Positions 36,339 through 45,910 of a DNA stretch of 64,000 nt are shown here, piece by piece. The DNA is from Treponema sp. (GTDB taxonomy: Bacteria > Spirochaetota > Spirochaetia > Treponematales > Treponemataceae): the NCBI GenBank assembly GCA_022010055.1, contig CP091737.1:1426001-1490000 (forward strand). Reading direction: 5' to 3'. Position 1 is the stretch's first letter, and every line of letters starts with the position of its first letter. The notes under the pieces were generated by a model. The model did no database searches and was not told the origin of the DNA. It saw nothing but the letters and a program-made list of their open reading frames with translations. A program made the translations under genes and the position numbers.

Positions 36339-36779
36339 CTATACTCCAGTAGAACCAAAACCATTCGCTCCGCGTTCAGTTTCTCCAAGCTTATCCGCCT
36401 TTACAAAGATTCCCTGCGTAACCGGAGCAACAATAAGCTGGGCAATACGGTCGCCGCAATTAACAGTAAAATCAGAGTCACCGAAATTTGCCAGAATAAC
36501 CATAAGCTCGCCACGATAGTCGCTGTCAATAGTTCCAGGAGTATTCAAAACCATTACTCCGTTTTTTACAGCCAGCCCCGAACGCGGTCTGACCTGAATT
36601 TCATATCCTTCCGGAATTTCAAAAGACAAGCCTGTCTGAACAACACCACGTTTTCCGGCTGGAATAACAACCGGCTTTTCAACACAGGCACAGACATCTG
36701 CACCAGCCGCGCCCAAAGTTTTATAAACAGGAAGAGACGCCCCTTCCTTGACAATACATTTTACTTCAATAGAATTCAT
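36339..36779 (-). CDS. dut: Deoxyuridine 5'-triphosphate nucleotidohydrolase
   Basis: A 146-residue trimeric dUTPase that hydrolyses dUTP to dUMP. The five family motifs are present: AAGADVCACVE, RPRSGLAVKNG, GTIDSDYRGEL, GDRIAQLIVAPV and the C-terminal RGANGFGSTGV. It is the first gene of the lptF-lptG-tgt-HEAT run, two bases before the lptF start. Confidence 0.95.
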   Translation of the reverse strand: MNSIEVKCIVKEGASLPVYKTLGAAGADVCACVEKPVVIPAGKRGVVQTGLSFEIPEGYEIQVRPRSGLAVKNGVMVLNTPGTIDSDYRGELMVILANFGDSDFTVNCGDRIAQLIVAPVTQGIFVKADKLGETERGANGFGSTGV

Positions 36780-36845
36780 TCTTCCATTATATCAGAATCA
36801 GCATTGAATGTCATTTGCACGCGCAAAAGAAATATAAAAAAGAAA

Positions 36846-36874
36846 TTGCATAAATTAAGTAAAACTGATATGAT
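36846..36874 (+). promoter_or_regulatory. Promoter of tRNA-Ala(CGC)
   Basis: TTGCAT (36846-36851) and TATGAT (36869-36874) are separated by 17 bases, 12 bases before the mature tRNA. Confidence 0.6.
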
Positions 36875-36886
36875 AAATTAACTTTT

Positions 36887-36959
36887 GGGGATATAGCTCA
36901 GTTGGTAGAGCATTTGGTTCGCAATCAAAGGGTCGTCGGTTCGAATCCGATTATCTCCA
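36887..36959 (+). tRNA. tRNA-Ala(CGC)
   Basis: Acceptor GGGGATA / TATCTCC contains the G3:U70 alanine identity pair. The anticodon arm TTTGG-TTCGCAA-TCAAA gives anticodon CGC. The T-loop is TTCGAAT and the discriminator is A. CCA is not encoded. Confidence 0.9.
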
Positions 36960-36961
36960 AA

Positions 36962-36992
36962 TAAAAAAAAATCGCCATGCGGCGATTTTTTT
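36962..36992. terminator. Terminator of tRNA-Ala(CGC)
   Basis: AAATCGCC / GGCGATTT stem flanked by A-run and T-run. It works as drawn in both directions. Confidence 0.8.
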
Positions 36993-36999
36993 ATTTAAT

Positions 37000-37044
37000 T
37001 AGATTTGTAATTTTGTTATAAATAACAAAAATTACAAATCTAAC
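37000..37044. repeat. Long AT-rich inverted repeat
   Basis: TTAGATTTGTAATTTTGTTAT and ATAACAAAAATTACAAATCTAA form a nearly perfect 21-bp stem with a tiny loop and one extra A. It lies between the tRNA-Ala terminator and the M16 gene end. No GC clamp, so it is not a classic terminator. Confidence 0.7.
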
Positions 37045-37077
37045 AGGTGTTGCGTAAAGTTTTTACTTTTTTCGCGA

Positions 37078-38560
37078 CTACATCGCATCAAGAATCTTTT
37101 CAACATTTTCTTCTTCATCCGGTCCGACAACCGCAAACCATTCAGATGTTTCATCTATCCAATATTTTTTGAACACAGAAATAACCTGCCCGGCTGAACA
37201 TTTTTTTACAATATCCGTAAGGGCATCCGCAGAATCAATATCCCCGAACTGCAAAAGGCTTGCCGCCATTCTTGACGCGACTCCTCCACACGTGTTCTGG
37301 GTTGAATATTTTCTGTTGATATAAGAATTCTTGTATCCCTGCAGACGGCTTTCCAAAGGCTCAGTCCTGTACGCACCGTTTCTGTCCTTTCCGCTTATCA
37401 GAATTCCTTTTTCCATAAATTCCCGGGCTTCTTCCAGCGCTTTTGAAAGTTCACCGAAATTCGTAGTTCTAAAGAAAAACTCATAACCAAATGGCGCATC
37501 GCTGGAAGAAACGCTGCTTGAAGGCGTGTAGCATATTCCGTATTTTTCCCGGACAACATTAAAAAGCACGTCGCTAAAAATATTTGCGGCAATACGCGCG
37601 ACAGGATAATCCCCGGAATCAACCTCCGGAGAAGCGAAAACCCTTAATGCGTGTCCTGCTCCGCAAGCCCCGGAATGTGCCAGCACAACAGGTTTTCCGT
37701 CAATTTTTATTCCAGGAATCGCCGTGCTCTTTAACGGAGACGGAAGCGGTGTCAAAGTTCCAAAAGTCTTATTCAAATTCTCAACCAGTTTTCTTGAATC
37801 CACATTACCTGCCGCAACAAAAGAAATTCGTCTTGAATCTTTAAGCGTTTTATAATGGGTTTTAATCGCATCCAGAGTTATATTATCAACAGAATCCTGC
37901 GTAACTTCCGTGCCGGCCGCATACGGATGACCGGAATAAATTATTTTATTCATATAGTAAAACAGCATTCCGGAAGGATCGTTCATCTGCTGCGCGACCT
38001 TCTGCCTGTATCCCTGCATCAAAATTTCATATTCGCGTTCAGAAAATTCCGGATAAAAAAAACTGTCCGCAAACCGGGCAAAAGTCTTATCAAAATATTT
38101 TAAAATGCAGCTCATTCCGTAAACAGAACCGTCATTTATTGAATAGGAGGAAAAGCCTCCCTGGGTTTCATAGGCAAAAGACTTAAGCTCTTCATAACTG
38201 TAATTCTTTGACCCCATAGACATAAGGGATAGAACCGCCGATTCAAGCCCGCTTGTTTCGGGAGACAAGTATTCAACACCGCCGGAAATCACCGCATAAA
38301 CCGCGCACAATTCGCTTTCTTCATTATCCTTTACATAGACAGGAATGCCATTTTTTAAAAGAAATTTTTCTGTCTTTCCTGCCTCACCTGCAAAAAGAAA
38401 TCAGGGCAACAAAAAAAAACATAATCGCAATCAAGGCTCTTCGGCGGATGGAGTTTCGGGAGCTGCCCGTTTTTTCAAGGCTTTGCATCCATCTGATTCT
38501 TCCTGACACGGCAAAGGACAAAAAAAACATACACTCCCAGCTCATAAAATATTTTTTCAT
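37078..38560 (-). CDS. M16-family peptidase-like protein lacking HxxEH, frameshifted at N-terminus
   Basis: The start ATG 38558-38560 overlaps the stop of the active M16 gene. The N-terminus with a hydrophobic stretch (ALIAIMFFFVALISFFAG) breaks in two T-runs (~38395-38420). It then continues LLKNGIPVYVKDNEESELC into the M16 fold. Where the zinc motif should be, the sequence is ETSGLESAVLSLMSMGS, with no HxxEH. The R/Y pair region near the C-terminus is partly kept (SRLQGYKNSYINR). It is most likely the non-catalytic partner of a heterodimeric or tandem M16 peptidase. Confidence 0.78.
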
Positions 38561-39974
38561 TTTTTTATTTCCTCAAAACCGGCTTTTTCAAATTGATTTT
38601 TTGTTTTTTCGTAAACCGCAGGACTTACAAGAACTGTAACCAGAGGATTTTTCCATTTTAAGTATTTTTCTGAAAATTCAACAAGCAAACCGCTGGTAAC
38701 ATCCGCAATTTTCTGGTTGTAAGTGTAATAATAATCTTCGCCGCTTACAGACCACCAGAAACGCAGCGTTCCAAGAAGACCTTCCGCTGTCTGCCGCGTG
38801 ATTATATTGTCGTCATCAAGCCTTTCGCAGATTTTACGAATCTGCTCCTGTTCCGCTTCCGCCGCAGTTTTTTCAACAAGACCAGGAATTTTCTCCGCGA
38901 AATACTTTGCCCTTTCAGCAACATCAAGCTCAGGCTGCGTTACAAGCGCATAAAAAGAAAGAATTCCGCAGGTTTTCCGCGTCTGATACCCTCCTCCTGC
39001 ATAACCGGAGTCAGGAACACCAAGCATTTTATCATCCACAAGAGATTTTTTAAAAATTCCCAAAGGATTTTCAATCAGATTTAAAAGAACATCCACCGGA
39101 TAAGTATCATCCAAATCATAAGCCGCATCAGGGCCGCGGAATTCCACCATAATCTGCGCAAGCTGCCCTGAAATTTTCTCATATGGCATAACGCGGTAAA
39201 CAGGATTGCCAAAAGGCTCTTTTGAATGTTTTATCATTCCATCGGCAAACGGATTTTTTCCTTTTTTCCACGACCCGAATGTTCTTTTTACCATTTCGTA
39301 AACTTCATCAGGCACAACATCTCCGCCTACAAATACCGCAGAATTATTCGGCACATAAAAAGTCCTTTGTATTTCCTTAAGCTGCTTTAAAGTCGCATTT
39401 TTTACAGAATCTTCGTTTCCGCTCGGACTCATCGCATAAGGGGCATCAGAAAAAATCAGTTCGTTTCGCGCTTCCATAAGAATCCGCGAAGGATCAGATG
39501 CGCTTCCGTTTATTTCCGAAATCACAACCTTTTTTTCCGCCTCAAATTCTGTCCTGCTCATCAAAGGTTTTCTGATTGCATAAGACCAGAATTCAAGACC
39601 CTTTTCAGTCATATCAGAAGGAACTGTAAAATAATAATTCACGCACTCAAGGCCTGTCGTTCCGTTCCAGTCAGAAACTCCCATATCGCTCAACGCGCGG
39701 TTCACACTCGCAGCGTCCCTGTAAAGAGAATTTCCCTTGAACATCATGTGCTCGTAAAGGTGAAAGAGACCGGCATTTTTTTCATTCTGAGTATAAGAAC
39801 CGCAGCGAACCGCAATTTCTATATACGAAAGCGGCACGGAATGATTTCTGCCACAAAAAGCGAAAGTCCGTTCTCAAGCTTGTAATGAAACAGAGATTTT
39901 ACCGGAGTCTTTTCAGAAAATGACGGCAGAACAGCCGATAAACACACAATAAGCGCTAAAAATATTTTTTTCAT
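38557..39974 (-). CDS. M16-family zinc peptidase, frameshifted near N-terminus
   Basis: A secreted M16 (pitrilysin-like) metallopeptidase. The signal peptide is MKKIFLALIVCLSAVLPSFS, with the start at 39974 and GGAG upstream. HYKLENGLSLFVAEN breaks at ~39838 (one A missing in CAGAAATCATT) and continues VPLSYIEIAVRCGS. The zinc motif HLYEHMMFKG (HxxEH) and the downstream Glu (EKKVVISEI) are intact. It is translationally coupled (ATGA) to the motif-less partner. Confidence 0.85.
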
Positions 39975-40040
39975 ATCAGCTCCATTTTCCAAGGGAAGCG
40001 CAGGGATAAACAGCATACCCGCCGCGCGAAGTTCAAAATC

Positions 40041-41312
40041 CTACGCCTTAAAGCCGTCCAATCCGTTCAAATCCAGAGTCGCGAACAAATCATCAACGGT
40101 TTCCCTTCTGCGAATCTGAACGAACGAACCGTCTTCACGCATAAGAATCTCGCCGGCACGAAGTTTTCCATTGTAGTTAAAACCCATCGCCCTTCCGTGC
40201 GCGCCCGCATCGTGAATAATCACAAGGTCTCCGATATTGATTTCAGGAAGTGGACGCTGAATCGCAAATTTATCGCAGTTTTCACAAAGGCTGCCCACAA
40301 CGTCATAAACATGATCCTTAGGAGCATTTTCTTTTCCGCTCACAGAAACTTCGTGGTAAGCACCGTACATTCCAGGACGCATAAGGTCAGCCATGCAGGA
40401 ATCAAGGGCAATATATTCACGGTAAATATGTTTTTCATGAATCGCAGTTGAAACAAGCCAGCCGTAAGGTCCTGTAATCGGGCGGCCACATTCCCAGCAT
40501 ATTTCCAGAGGATCCAATCCGGCTGGAACAATAATCTCGTCATAAAGCTTTCTTATTTTCTGAGCAATTTCATTGTAGTCAACTTTTTTCTGCCCAGGTC
40601 TGTACGGAATTCCAAGTCCGCCGCCTAAATCAGTAAATTCAATCCTTACATCATCCTTTTCTTTGATTTCAGCAGCAAGCTCAAAAACAAGTTTCGCAGT
40701 ATCGGCAAAGAAATCAGGATTCAGCTCATTAGAAGCAACCATCGTATGAAGCCCGAAATGCTTTACACCCTCAGCCTTCATTATTTTATACGCCTCAAGA
40801 ATCTGCTCGCGCGTCATTCCATATTTCGCTTCTTCCGGCTTGCCTATAATCGAATTGCAGCCGTGCTTCGCAGGTCCCGGATTATAGCGGCAGCACATAG
40901 TTTCAGGTAATTTGCCGCCAAGAGCCTTCTTTAAATATTCAATATGTGTAATATCATCAAGATTTATTATATTTCCTTCCTTAAACGCATATTGATATTC
41001 TTCTGCCGGAGTTTCATTTGAAGTAAACATAACTTTTTTGCCTTCAATTCCTGACATTTTAGAAAGCATAAGCTCAGGAAGGCTGGAACAGTCCGCACCG
41101 CATCCTTCCGCAGCAAGGATTTTTAAAATATACGGATTCGGACAGGCCTTTACCGCATAAAATTCACGAAAAGACGGAAAAATACTGAACGCTTTTGTAA
41201 ACTCGCGCATATTTTCACGGATTGCCTTTTCATCGTAAAGATAAAAAGGAGTAGGATATTTTTTTACAAGAGCTTTGAGCTGCTCATTATTTAATGGAAA
41301 ATTACAAGACAT
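40041..41312 (-). CDS. lysA: Diaminopimelate decarboxylase-type fold III PLP decarboxylase
   Basis: A 423-residue alanine-racemase-fold decarboxylase. The PLP lysine is in FYAVKACPNP. The glycine-rich phosphate loop is GGGLGIPYRPG. The catalytic-cysteine motif is GSLCENCDKFA. The usual EPGR motif reads ECGRPITGPYG. LysA (meso-DAP to lysine) is the best call, but carboxynorspermidine decarboxylase cannot be excluded. It is intact, single, and divergent from the thiamine operon. Confidence 0.78.
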   Translation of the reverse strand: MSCNFPLNNEQLKALVKKYPTPFYLYDEKAIRENMREFTKAFSIFPSFREFYAVKACPNPYILKILAAEGCGADCSSLPELMLSKMSGIEGKKVMFTSNETPAEEYQYAFKEGNIINLDDITHIEYLKKALGGKLPETMCCRYNPGPAKHGCNSIIGKPEEAKYGMTREQILEAYKIMKAEGVKHFGLHTMVASNELNPDFFADTAKLVFELAAEIKEKDDVRIEFTDLGGGLGIPYRPGQKKVDYNEIAQKIRKLYDEIIVPAGLDPLEICWECGRPITGPYGWLVSTAIHEKHIYREYIALDSCMADLMRPGMYGAYHEVSVSGKENAPKDHVYDVVGSLCENCDKFAIQRPLPEINIGDLVIIHDAGAHGRAMGFNYNGKLRAGEILMREDGSFVQIRRRETVDDLFATLDLNGLDGFKA

Positions 41313-41396
41313 TTTTAAAACCTCACGTTTGATTATTGCATTTATTAATAAAAATCACAATAATTATATCTGCAATGAAAAATTTCACTTGCAAAA

Positions 41397-41482
41397 ACGG
41401 GGAGCTGGATTAATCCGGCTGAGAGTAGGCTGTATGCCTTGACCCGAAACCTGATTTGGATAATGCCAACGTAGGGAAAAAC
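41397..41482 (+). promoter_or_regulatory. TPP riboswitch
   Basis: It has the THI-box core: GGGGAGC, CTGAGAG (41419-41425), GACCCG, then ACCTGATTTGGATAATGCC and GTAGGGAA. It stands 119 bases before thiM and should switch the whole thiM-thiE-HAD-thiD-cytX operon off when thiamine pyrophosphate is high. Confidence 0.95.
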
Positions 41483-41570
41483 AAGGAACTGGCTTTAAAG
41501 CAATTTTACGGCGCTGAATAAACTATCCGCCGCAAACAGGACTTTTCTGTCAGCACCAGCATTCTATTCA

Positions 41571-41600
41571 AACAGGCAATCTTTTTTTAAGAGGCTTGTT
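41571..41600 (+). promoter_or_regulatory. Hairpin over the thiM ribosome site
   Basis: ACAGGC and TCTT pair with AAGA and GCTTGT around a T5 loop, covering AAGAGG, the likely SD of thiM. It could serve as the expression platform of the riboswitch by sequestering the SD. Confidence 0.45.
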
Positions 41601-42422
41601 ATGTTCTCAAAAATTCTTTCAAATGTGCGGGAAAATTCTCCGCTTGTTCACAACATCACAAACTATGTAACTGTAAACGATGTCGCAAACATTATCCTTG
41701 CCTGCGGCGCAAGTCCTATAATGAGCGACGATGAATCCGAAGTTGAAGAAATCACTTCAATCTGCGGCGGACTCAACATCAACATCGGAACGTTGAACAA
41801 AAACACAATTCCTTCAATGTTCCTTGCCGGTAAAAAAGCAAATTCACTAGGACACAAAGTTCTTTTAGACCCGGTTGGAGCCGGAGCGTCAAAGCTCAGG
41901 ACAGAAACAGCCGTAAATCTTATCTCAAAAATCAAATTTGACGTAATCCGCGGAAATATTTCCGAAATAAAAACACTTGCGCTTGGAAGCGGAACTACAA
42001 AAGGCGTAGATGCAGATGTTTCAGATGCGGTAACAGATTCAAATATCAAAAAATCAGTTGAATTTGTAAAAGATTTTGCAAACAAAATGCAATGCGTTAT
42101 CGCAGTAACAGGCGCAATTGATTTAGTTTCAGACGGGAAAAAATGCTACGCAATCCGGAACGGAAGACCAGAAATGGGAAAAATCACCGGAACAGGCTGC
42201 CAGCTTAGCGGCATGATGACGGCATTTATAGCCGCAAACCCGCAAAACATTCTGGAGGCGGCCGCCGCTTCTGTTTGCGCAATGGGCCTTGCAGGCGAAC
42301 TCGCCTGGAGCAAAATGCAGGACGGAGACGGCAATTCAACCTACAGGAACAGGATTATAGACGCAATCTGCAATATGAAAGGCTGCCAGCTTGAATCAGG
42401 AGCAAAATTTGAAATCCTTTAA
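41601..42422 (+). CDS. thiM: Hydroxyethylthiazole kinase
   Basis: A 273-residue ribokinase-like enzyme that phosphorylates 4-methyl-5-(2-hydroxyethyl)thiazole for thiamine salvage. SPLVHNITNYVTVNDVANI, VLLDPVGAGASKLR and ITGTGCQLSGM are the family motifs. It is the first gene after the TPP riboswitch, with AAGAGG six bases before ATG 41601. Its end overlaps thiE by 14 bases. Confidence 0.96.
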   Translation: MFSKILSNVRENSPLVHNITNYVTVNDVANIILACGASPIMSDDESEVEEITSICGGLNINIGTLNKNTIPSMFLAGKKANSLGHKVLLDPVGAGASKLRTETAVNLISKIKFDVIRGNISEIKTLALGSGTTKGVDADVSDAVTDSNIKKSVEFVKDFANKMQCVIAVTGAIDLVSDGKKCYAIRNGRPEMGKITGTGCQLSGMMTAFIAANPQNILEAAAASVCAMGLAGELAWSKMQDGDGNSTYRNRIIDAICNMKGCQLESGAKFEIL

Positions 42423-43062
42423 GACTGAATCGCTGAAAAAAAATCTCTTGCTCTATGCCGTAACAGACCGGCATTGGACCGGCGAAAAAAACTTGATCCA
42501 GCAAACGGAGGAAGCAATAAAAGGCGGCGCAACTTTTGTTCAAATCCGCGAAAAAAATCTTCCTGAAACCGATTTTGAAGAAGAAGCCGTTCAGTTAAAA
42601 AAACTATGCGAAAAATACAGCGTACCTTTTGTAGTGAACGACAATGTGCTGCTTTCAAAAAAAATAGACGCGGACGGAGTTCACATAGGGCAAGATGACA
42701 TGAGCATCCTGGAAGCGCGGAAAATTCTTGGCAAAGAAAAAATAATCGGGGTAAGCGCGCAAACTCCGGAAGAAGCGGTTCTTGCGGAAAAACAGGGAGC
42801 GGACTACCTTGGCGTTGGAGCGGTTTTTCAGACTGGAAGCAAATCCGATGCAATCGAAGTTCCGCTGAAAACGCTTAAGGAAATCTGCGGCGCCGTAAAA
42901 ATTCCGGTTGTCGCAATCGGTGGAATCACAAAAGAAAATGTGAGCTGCCTGAAGGACAGCGGAATTTGCGGCATTTCGGTCATAAGCGCAATCTTCGGGC
43001 AAAAAGATATTTTTTCAGCAGCAAAAGAACTTAAGGAACTGGTAAAAAAGCTCTTCGGATAA
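42409..43062 (+). CDS. thiE: Thiamine-phosphate synthase
   Basis: Couples HMP-PP and HET-P into thiamine phosphate. The TIM-barrel motifs are TFVQIREKNL, VNDNVLLSKKIDADGVHIGQ, YLGVGAVFQTGSK and IPVVAIGGI. The start chosen is TTG 42409, with AGGAG (42398-42402) at 6-base spacing. A TTG at 42391 is in frame but has no SD. Confidence 0.95.
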   Translation: MKSFKTESLKKNLLLYAVTDRHWTGEKNLIQQTEEAIKGGATFVQIREKNLPETDFEEEAVQLKKLCEKYSVPFVVNDNVLLSKKIDADGVHIGQDDMSILEARKILGKEKIIGVSAQTPEEAVLAEKQGADYLGVGAVFQTGSKSDAIEVPLKTLKEICGAVKIPVVAIGGITKENVSCLKDSGICGISVISAIFGQKDIFSAAKELKELVKKLFG

Positions 43063-43087
43063 TTTTCAGACAAAAAAGGATAAAAAT

Positions 43088-43786
43088 TTGGAAAAAATAA
43101 AAGCGGCAATCTTCGACATGGACGGAACACTTCTTGATTCCATGCAGTTCTGGAAATTCTGCCCGGAGCTCTACATAAAGGCATTCGGGTTAAAACCAAA
43201 ACCGGGACTAGGCGAAAAACTGTTTTCAATGAGCATGAAGCAGGGCGCGGAATTCCTTAAAGTTGAATACAAACTGCGTATTTCAACCCTGGAAATATGC
43301 AAGGGAATAAATAAAATCCTAAGGGATGCCTATGGGAACGAAATTTCATTCAAACCCGAAGCCGAAAATTTTCTAAAAGAACTGAAATCCGCCGGAACAA
43401 CAACCGTTCTCTGCACAAATACGGACAGAGAACTTTTTACCCCGGCATTAAAACGTCTGAATGCCGAAAAATATTTTGACAGAATTTTTACAACTGCAGA
43501 AATGAAAATGTCAAAGGAGCAGCCTGAAATTTTTTATGCGCTTTCAGAATATTTAAAAACAGAACCGCAGGAAACATGGGTTTTTGAAGATGCGCTTTAC
43601 GCACTGCGGACGGCGAAAAACGCCGGCTTCAAAACCTGCGGAATATATGATGAATCATTTGAAAAATACACTGAAAAAATAAAAAAATACTGCACAATCT
43701 ACTGCAAAAATTATAAAGAGGCAAAAGACTTCTTTTTTAAAGAACATCCAATATCCGAAGACCGGAATATAGTTCGTTCTAAATAA
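43088..43786 (+). CDS. HAD-superfamily phosphatase in the thiamine operon
   Basis: A 232-residue HAD hydrolase of the beta-phosphoglucomutase/phosphatase subfamily. Motif I is FDMDGTLLDS, motif II VLCTNTD, and motif IV VFEDALYAL. The start is TTG 43088 with AGGA upstream. Within a thiamine operon it may dephosphorylate thiamine or HMP phosphates. That is an inference from position only. Confidence 0.85.
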   Translation: MEKIKAAIFDMDGTLLDSMQFWKFCPELYIKAFGLKPKPGLGEKLFSMSMKQGAEFLKVEYKLRISTLEICKGINKILRDAYGNEISFKPEAENFLKELKSAGTTTVLCTNTDRELFTPALKRLNAEKYFDRIFTTAEMKMSKEQPEIFYALSEYLKTEPQETWVFEDALYALRTAKNAGFKTCGIYDESFEKYTEKIKKYCTIYCKNYKEAKDFFFKEHPISEDRNIVRSK

Positions 43787-43865
43787 GGAATACAAACTAA
43801 TAAAAAAATCCTTCTTGAGGGCACCGCCTGAAGGTATTTTCATATATTACGGAGGTTTATAAAAA

Positions 43866-44654
43866 ATGAAAATCAAAACCGCACTTACAATCGCAGGAAG
43901 CGATTCAAGCGGAGGCGCCGGGATTCAAGCAGACATCAAGACAATGACTTGCAATGGAGTTTTCGCCATGAGCGCAATCACCGCCTTGACCGCACAGAAC
44001 ACAACCGGCGTCACCGCAATTCAGGAAGTTCCGCCAGATTTCCTGAAAGAGCAGATAAAAGATGTCGTTACAGACATTTTTCCGGACGCTGTAAAAACCG
44101 GAATGGTTTCATCATCTGCACTTATAAAAACAATTGCAGAATCCATAAGAGAATTCAACCTTAAAAATATCGTTGTTGACCCGGTAATGGTTGCAACCAG
44201 CGGCGCAAAACTTATCAGCGATGAGGCGATTGAAACGCTAAAAAAAGAACTGCTTCCTCTTTCAACGGTAATCACTCCAAATATTCCTGAAGCGCAGGTT
44301 CTTTACGGCTCAGAAATCACATCAGAAAAAGAAATGCAGAAAGCCGCAGAGGGCATTTCAAAAAAATTTAACTGCGCAGTCCTTTTAAAAGGCGGACACA
44401 ATTTAAATGATGCGAACGATTACCTTTTCGATGGTGCAGAAGGAACATGGTTCTACGGAAAACGCATAGAAAATCCAAACACGCATGGAACAGGATGCAC
44501 ACTTTCCAGCGCAATAGCAAGCAACCTTGCAAAAGGGATTTCTTTAGCACAATCCGTAAAGAACTCAAAGGATTATATAAGCGGCGCTCTGGAGGCAATG
44601 CTTGACCTTGGAAAAGGCGCTGGTCCCCTTATGCACAACTGGAATTTAAAATAA
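43866..44654 (+). CDS. thiD: Hydroxymethylpyrimidine/phosphomethylpyrimidine kinase
   Basis: A 262-residue ribokinase-fold enzyme that phosphorylates HMP to HMP-P and HMP-PP. GSDSSGGAGIQADIKTM, DPVMVATSGAKLI and HGTGCTLSSAIAS are diagnostic. ACGGAGG precedes the ATG. It is the fourth gene of the thi operon. Confidence 0.96.
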   Translation: MKIKTALTIAGSDSSGGAGIQADIKTMTCNGVFAMSAITALTAQNTTGVTAIQEVPPDFLKEQIKDVVTDIFPDAVKTGMVSSSALIKTIAESIREFNLKNIVVDPVMVATSGAKLISDEAIETLKKELLPLSTVITPNIPEAQVLYGSEITSEKEMQKAAEGISKKFNCAVLLKGGHNLNDANDYLFDGAEGTWFYGKRIENPNTHGTGCTLSSAIASNLAKGISLAQSVKNSKDYISGALEAMLDLGKGAGPLMHNWNLK

Positions 44655-44676
44655 AAAACTCACAGGAATAAAAAAA

Positions 44677-45909
44677 ATGGAAAATAAAACAAACGTATTC
44701 AGCAACGGCCTTATCTGGTTTGGAGCGGCAGTTTCTATAGCGGAAATTCTTACAGGAACATACTTTGCTCCGCTTGGCTTTTCAAAAGGAATCACGGCAA
44801 TCCTTATTGGACACATAATCGGATGTATACTCCTGTTTTTCTCCGGCTATATCGGAGCAATCACAAAAAAATCCGCAATGGAATCAACTGCGGCAAGTTT
44901 CGGAACATTCGGAGCAAAATTCTTTGCGCTGCTCAACGTAATTCAGCTGACAGGCTGGACAGGAATAATGATTTACGATGGCTCGCTTTCAATAAATGAA
45001 ATATTTTCCGGCAACAACCTGTTCCACAAAACGTGGCTCTGGTCAATTGTAATCGGAATCTTAATCCTTCTCTGGATTTTTATAGGAATCACCAATCTTG
45101 GAAAATTCAATACGTTCGCAATGAGCGCGCTTTTCATACTGACTCTGGTAATGTGCAAGGTAATATTTTTTTCAAAAAGCGCAGGCGTAGAAATTAAAAA
45201 CCTGAACCTGGAGCTAATAACATTCGGGCAGGCAGTTGAACTTGCAGTCGCAATGCCTCTTTCATGGCTTCCTTTAATAAGCGACTACACAAAATACGCA
45301 GAAAAGCCTTTCAAGGCGACATTCGTTTCCGCCGCAACATACGGAATCATCTCATGCTGGATGTACATAATCGGAATGGGGGCTGCAATCCTTACAGGAG
45401 AAACGGACATCGCAAAAATCATGGTAAAAGCCGGACTTGGAATCGCCGCGCTTTTCATCCTGATTCTTTCAACAGTAACAACAACATTTCTGGACGCATA
45501 CAGCGCAGGCGTTTCAAGCAGGACAATCTGGTCAAAACTTTCAGAAAAATGGACAGCAATCGCCGTAACAATCATAGGAACAATAGCCGCAATCACCTTT
45601 CCGATGGACAACATAACAGGCTTTCTTTATTTTATAGGTTCAGTTTTTGCCCCGATGATTGCAATCCAGATTGCAGATTTTTTCATCTTAAAAGACGACT
45701 CATCGCATGAAAAATTCAACATCGCAAAACTCACAATCTGGTTTACAGGTTTTGTAATCTACAGAATTCTGATGAAAACTGATTTTGTAACCGGAAACAC
45801 ACTCCCTGACATGGCAATAACATTCGCAATCACCATAATTGCAGGAAAAATTATCCATAGAAGCAGAAAAGAAAACACCCCTAAGGCTAAAGGGGCAGAA
45901 AATCGCTAA
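44677..45909 (+). CDS. cytX: Hydroxymethylpyrimidine transporter CytX (NCS1 family)
   Basis: A 410-residue membrane permease with ~11-12 helices. FGAAVSIAEILTGTYFAPLG and LPLISDYTKYAEKP match CytX/NCS1 transporters that are regulated by TPP riboswitches. It imports the pyrimidine precursor used by ThiD. It is the last gene of the operon. Its stop (45907-45909) abuts a palindromic element. Confidence 0.9.
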   Translation: MENKTNVFSNGLIWFGAAVSIAEILTGTYFAPLGFSKGITAILIGHIIGCILLFFSGYIGAITKKSAMESTAASFGTFGAKFFALLNVIQLTGWTGIMIYDGSLSINEIFSGNNLFHKTWLWSIVIGILILLWIFIGITNLGKFNTFAMSALFILTLVMCKVIFFSKSAGVEIKNLNLELITFGQAVELAVAMPLSWLPLISDYTKYAEKPFKATFVSAATYGIISCWMYIIGMGAAILTGETDIAKIMVKAGLGIAALFILILSTVTTTFLDAYSAGVSSRTIWSKLSEKWTAIAVTIIGTIAAITFPMDNITGFLYFIGSVFAPMIAIQIADFFILKDDSSHEKFNIAKLTIWFTGFVIYRILMKTDFVTGNTLPDMAITFAITIIAGKIIHRSRKENTPKAKGAENR

Positions 45910-45910
45910 T

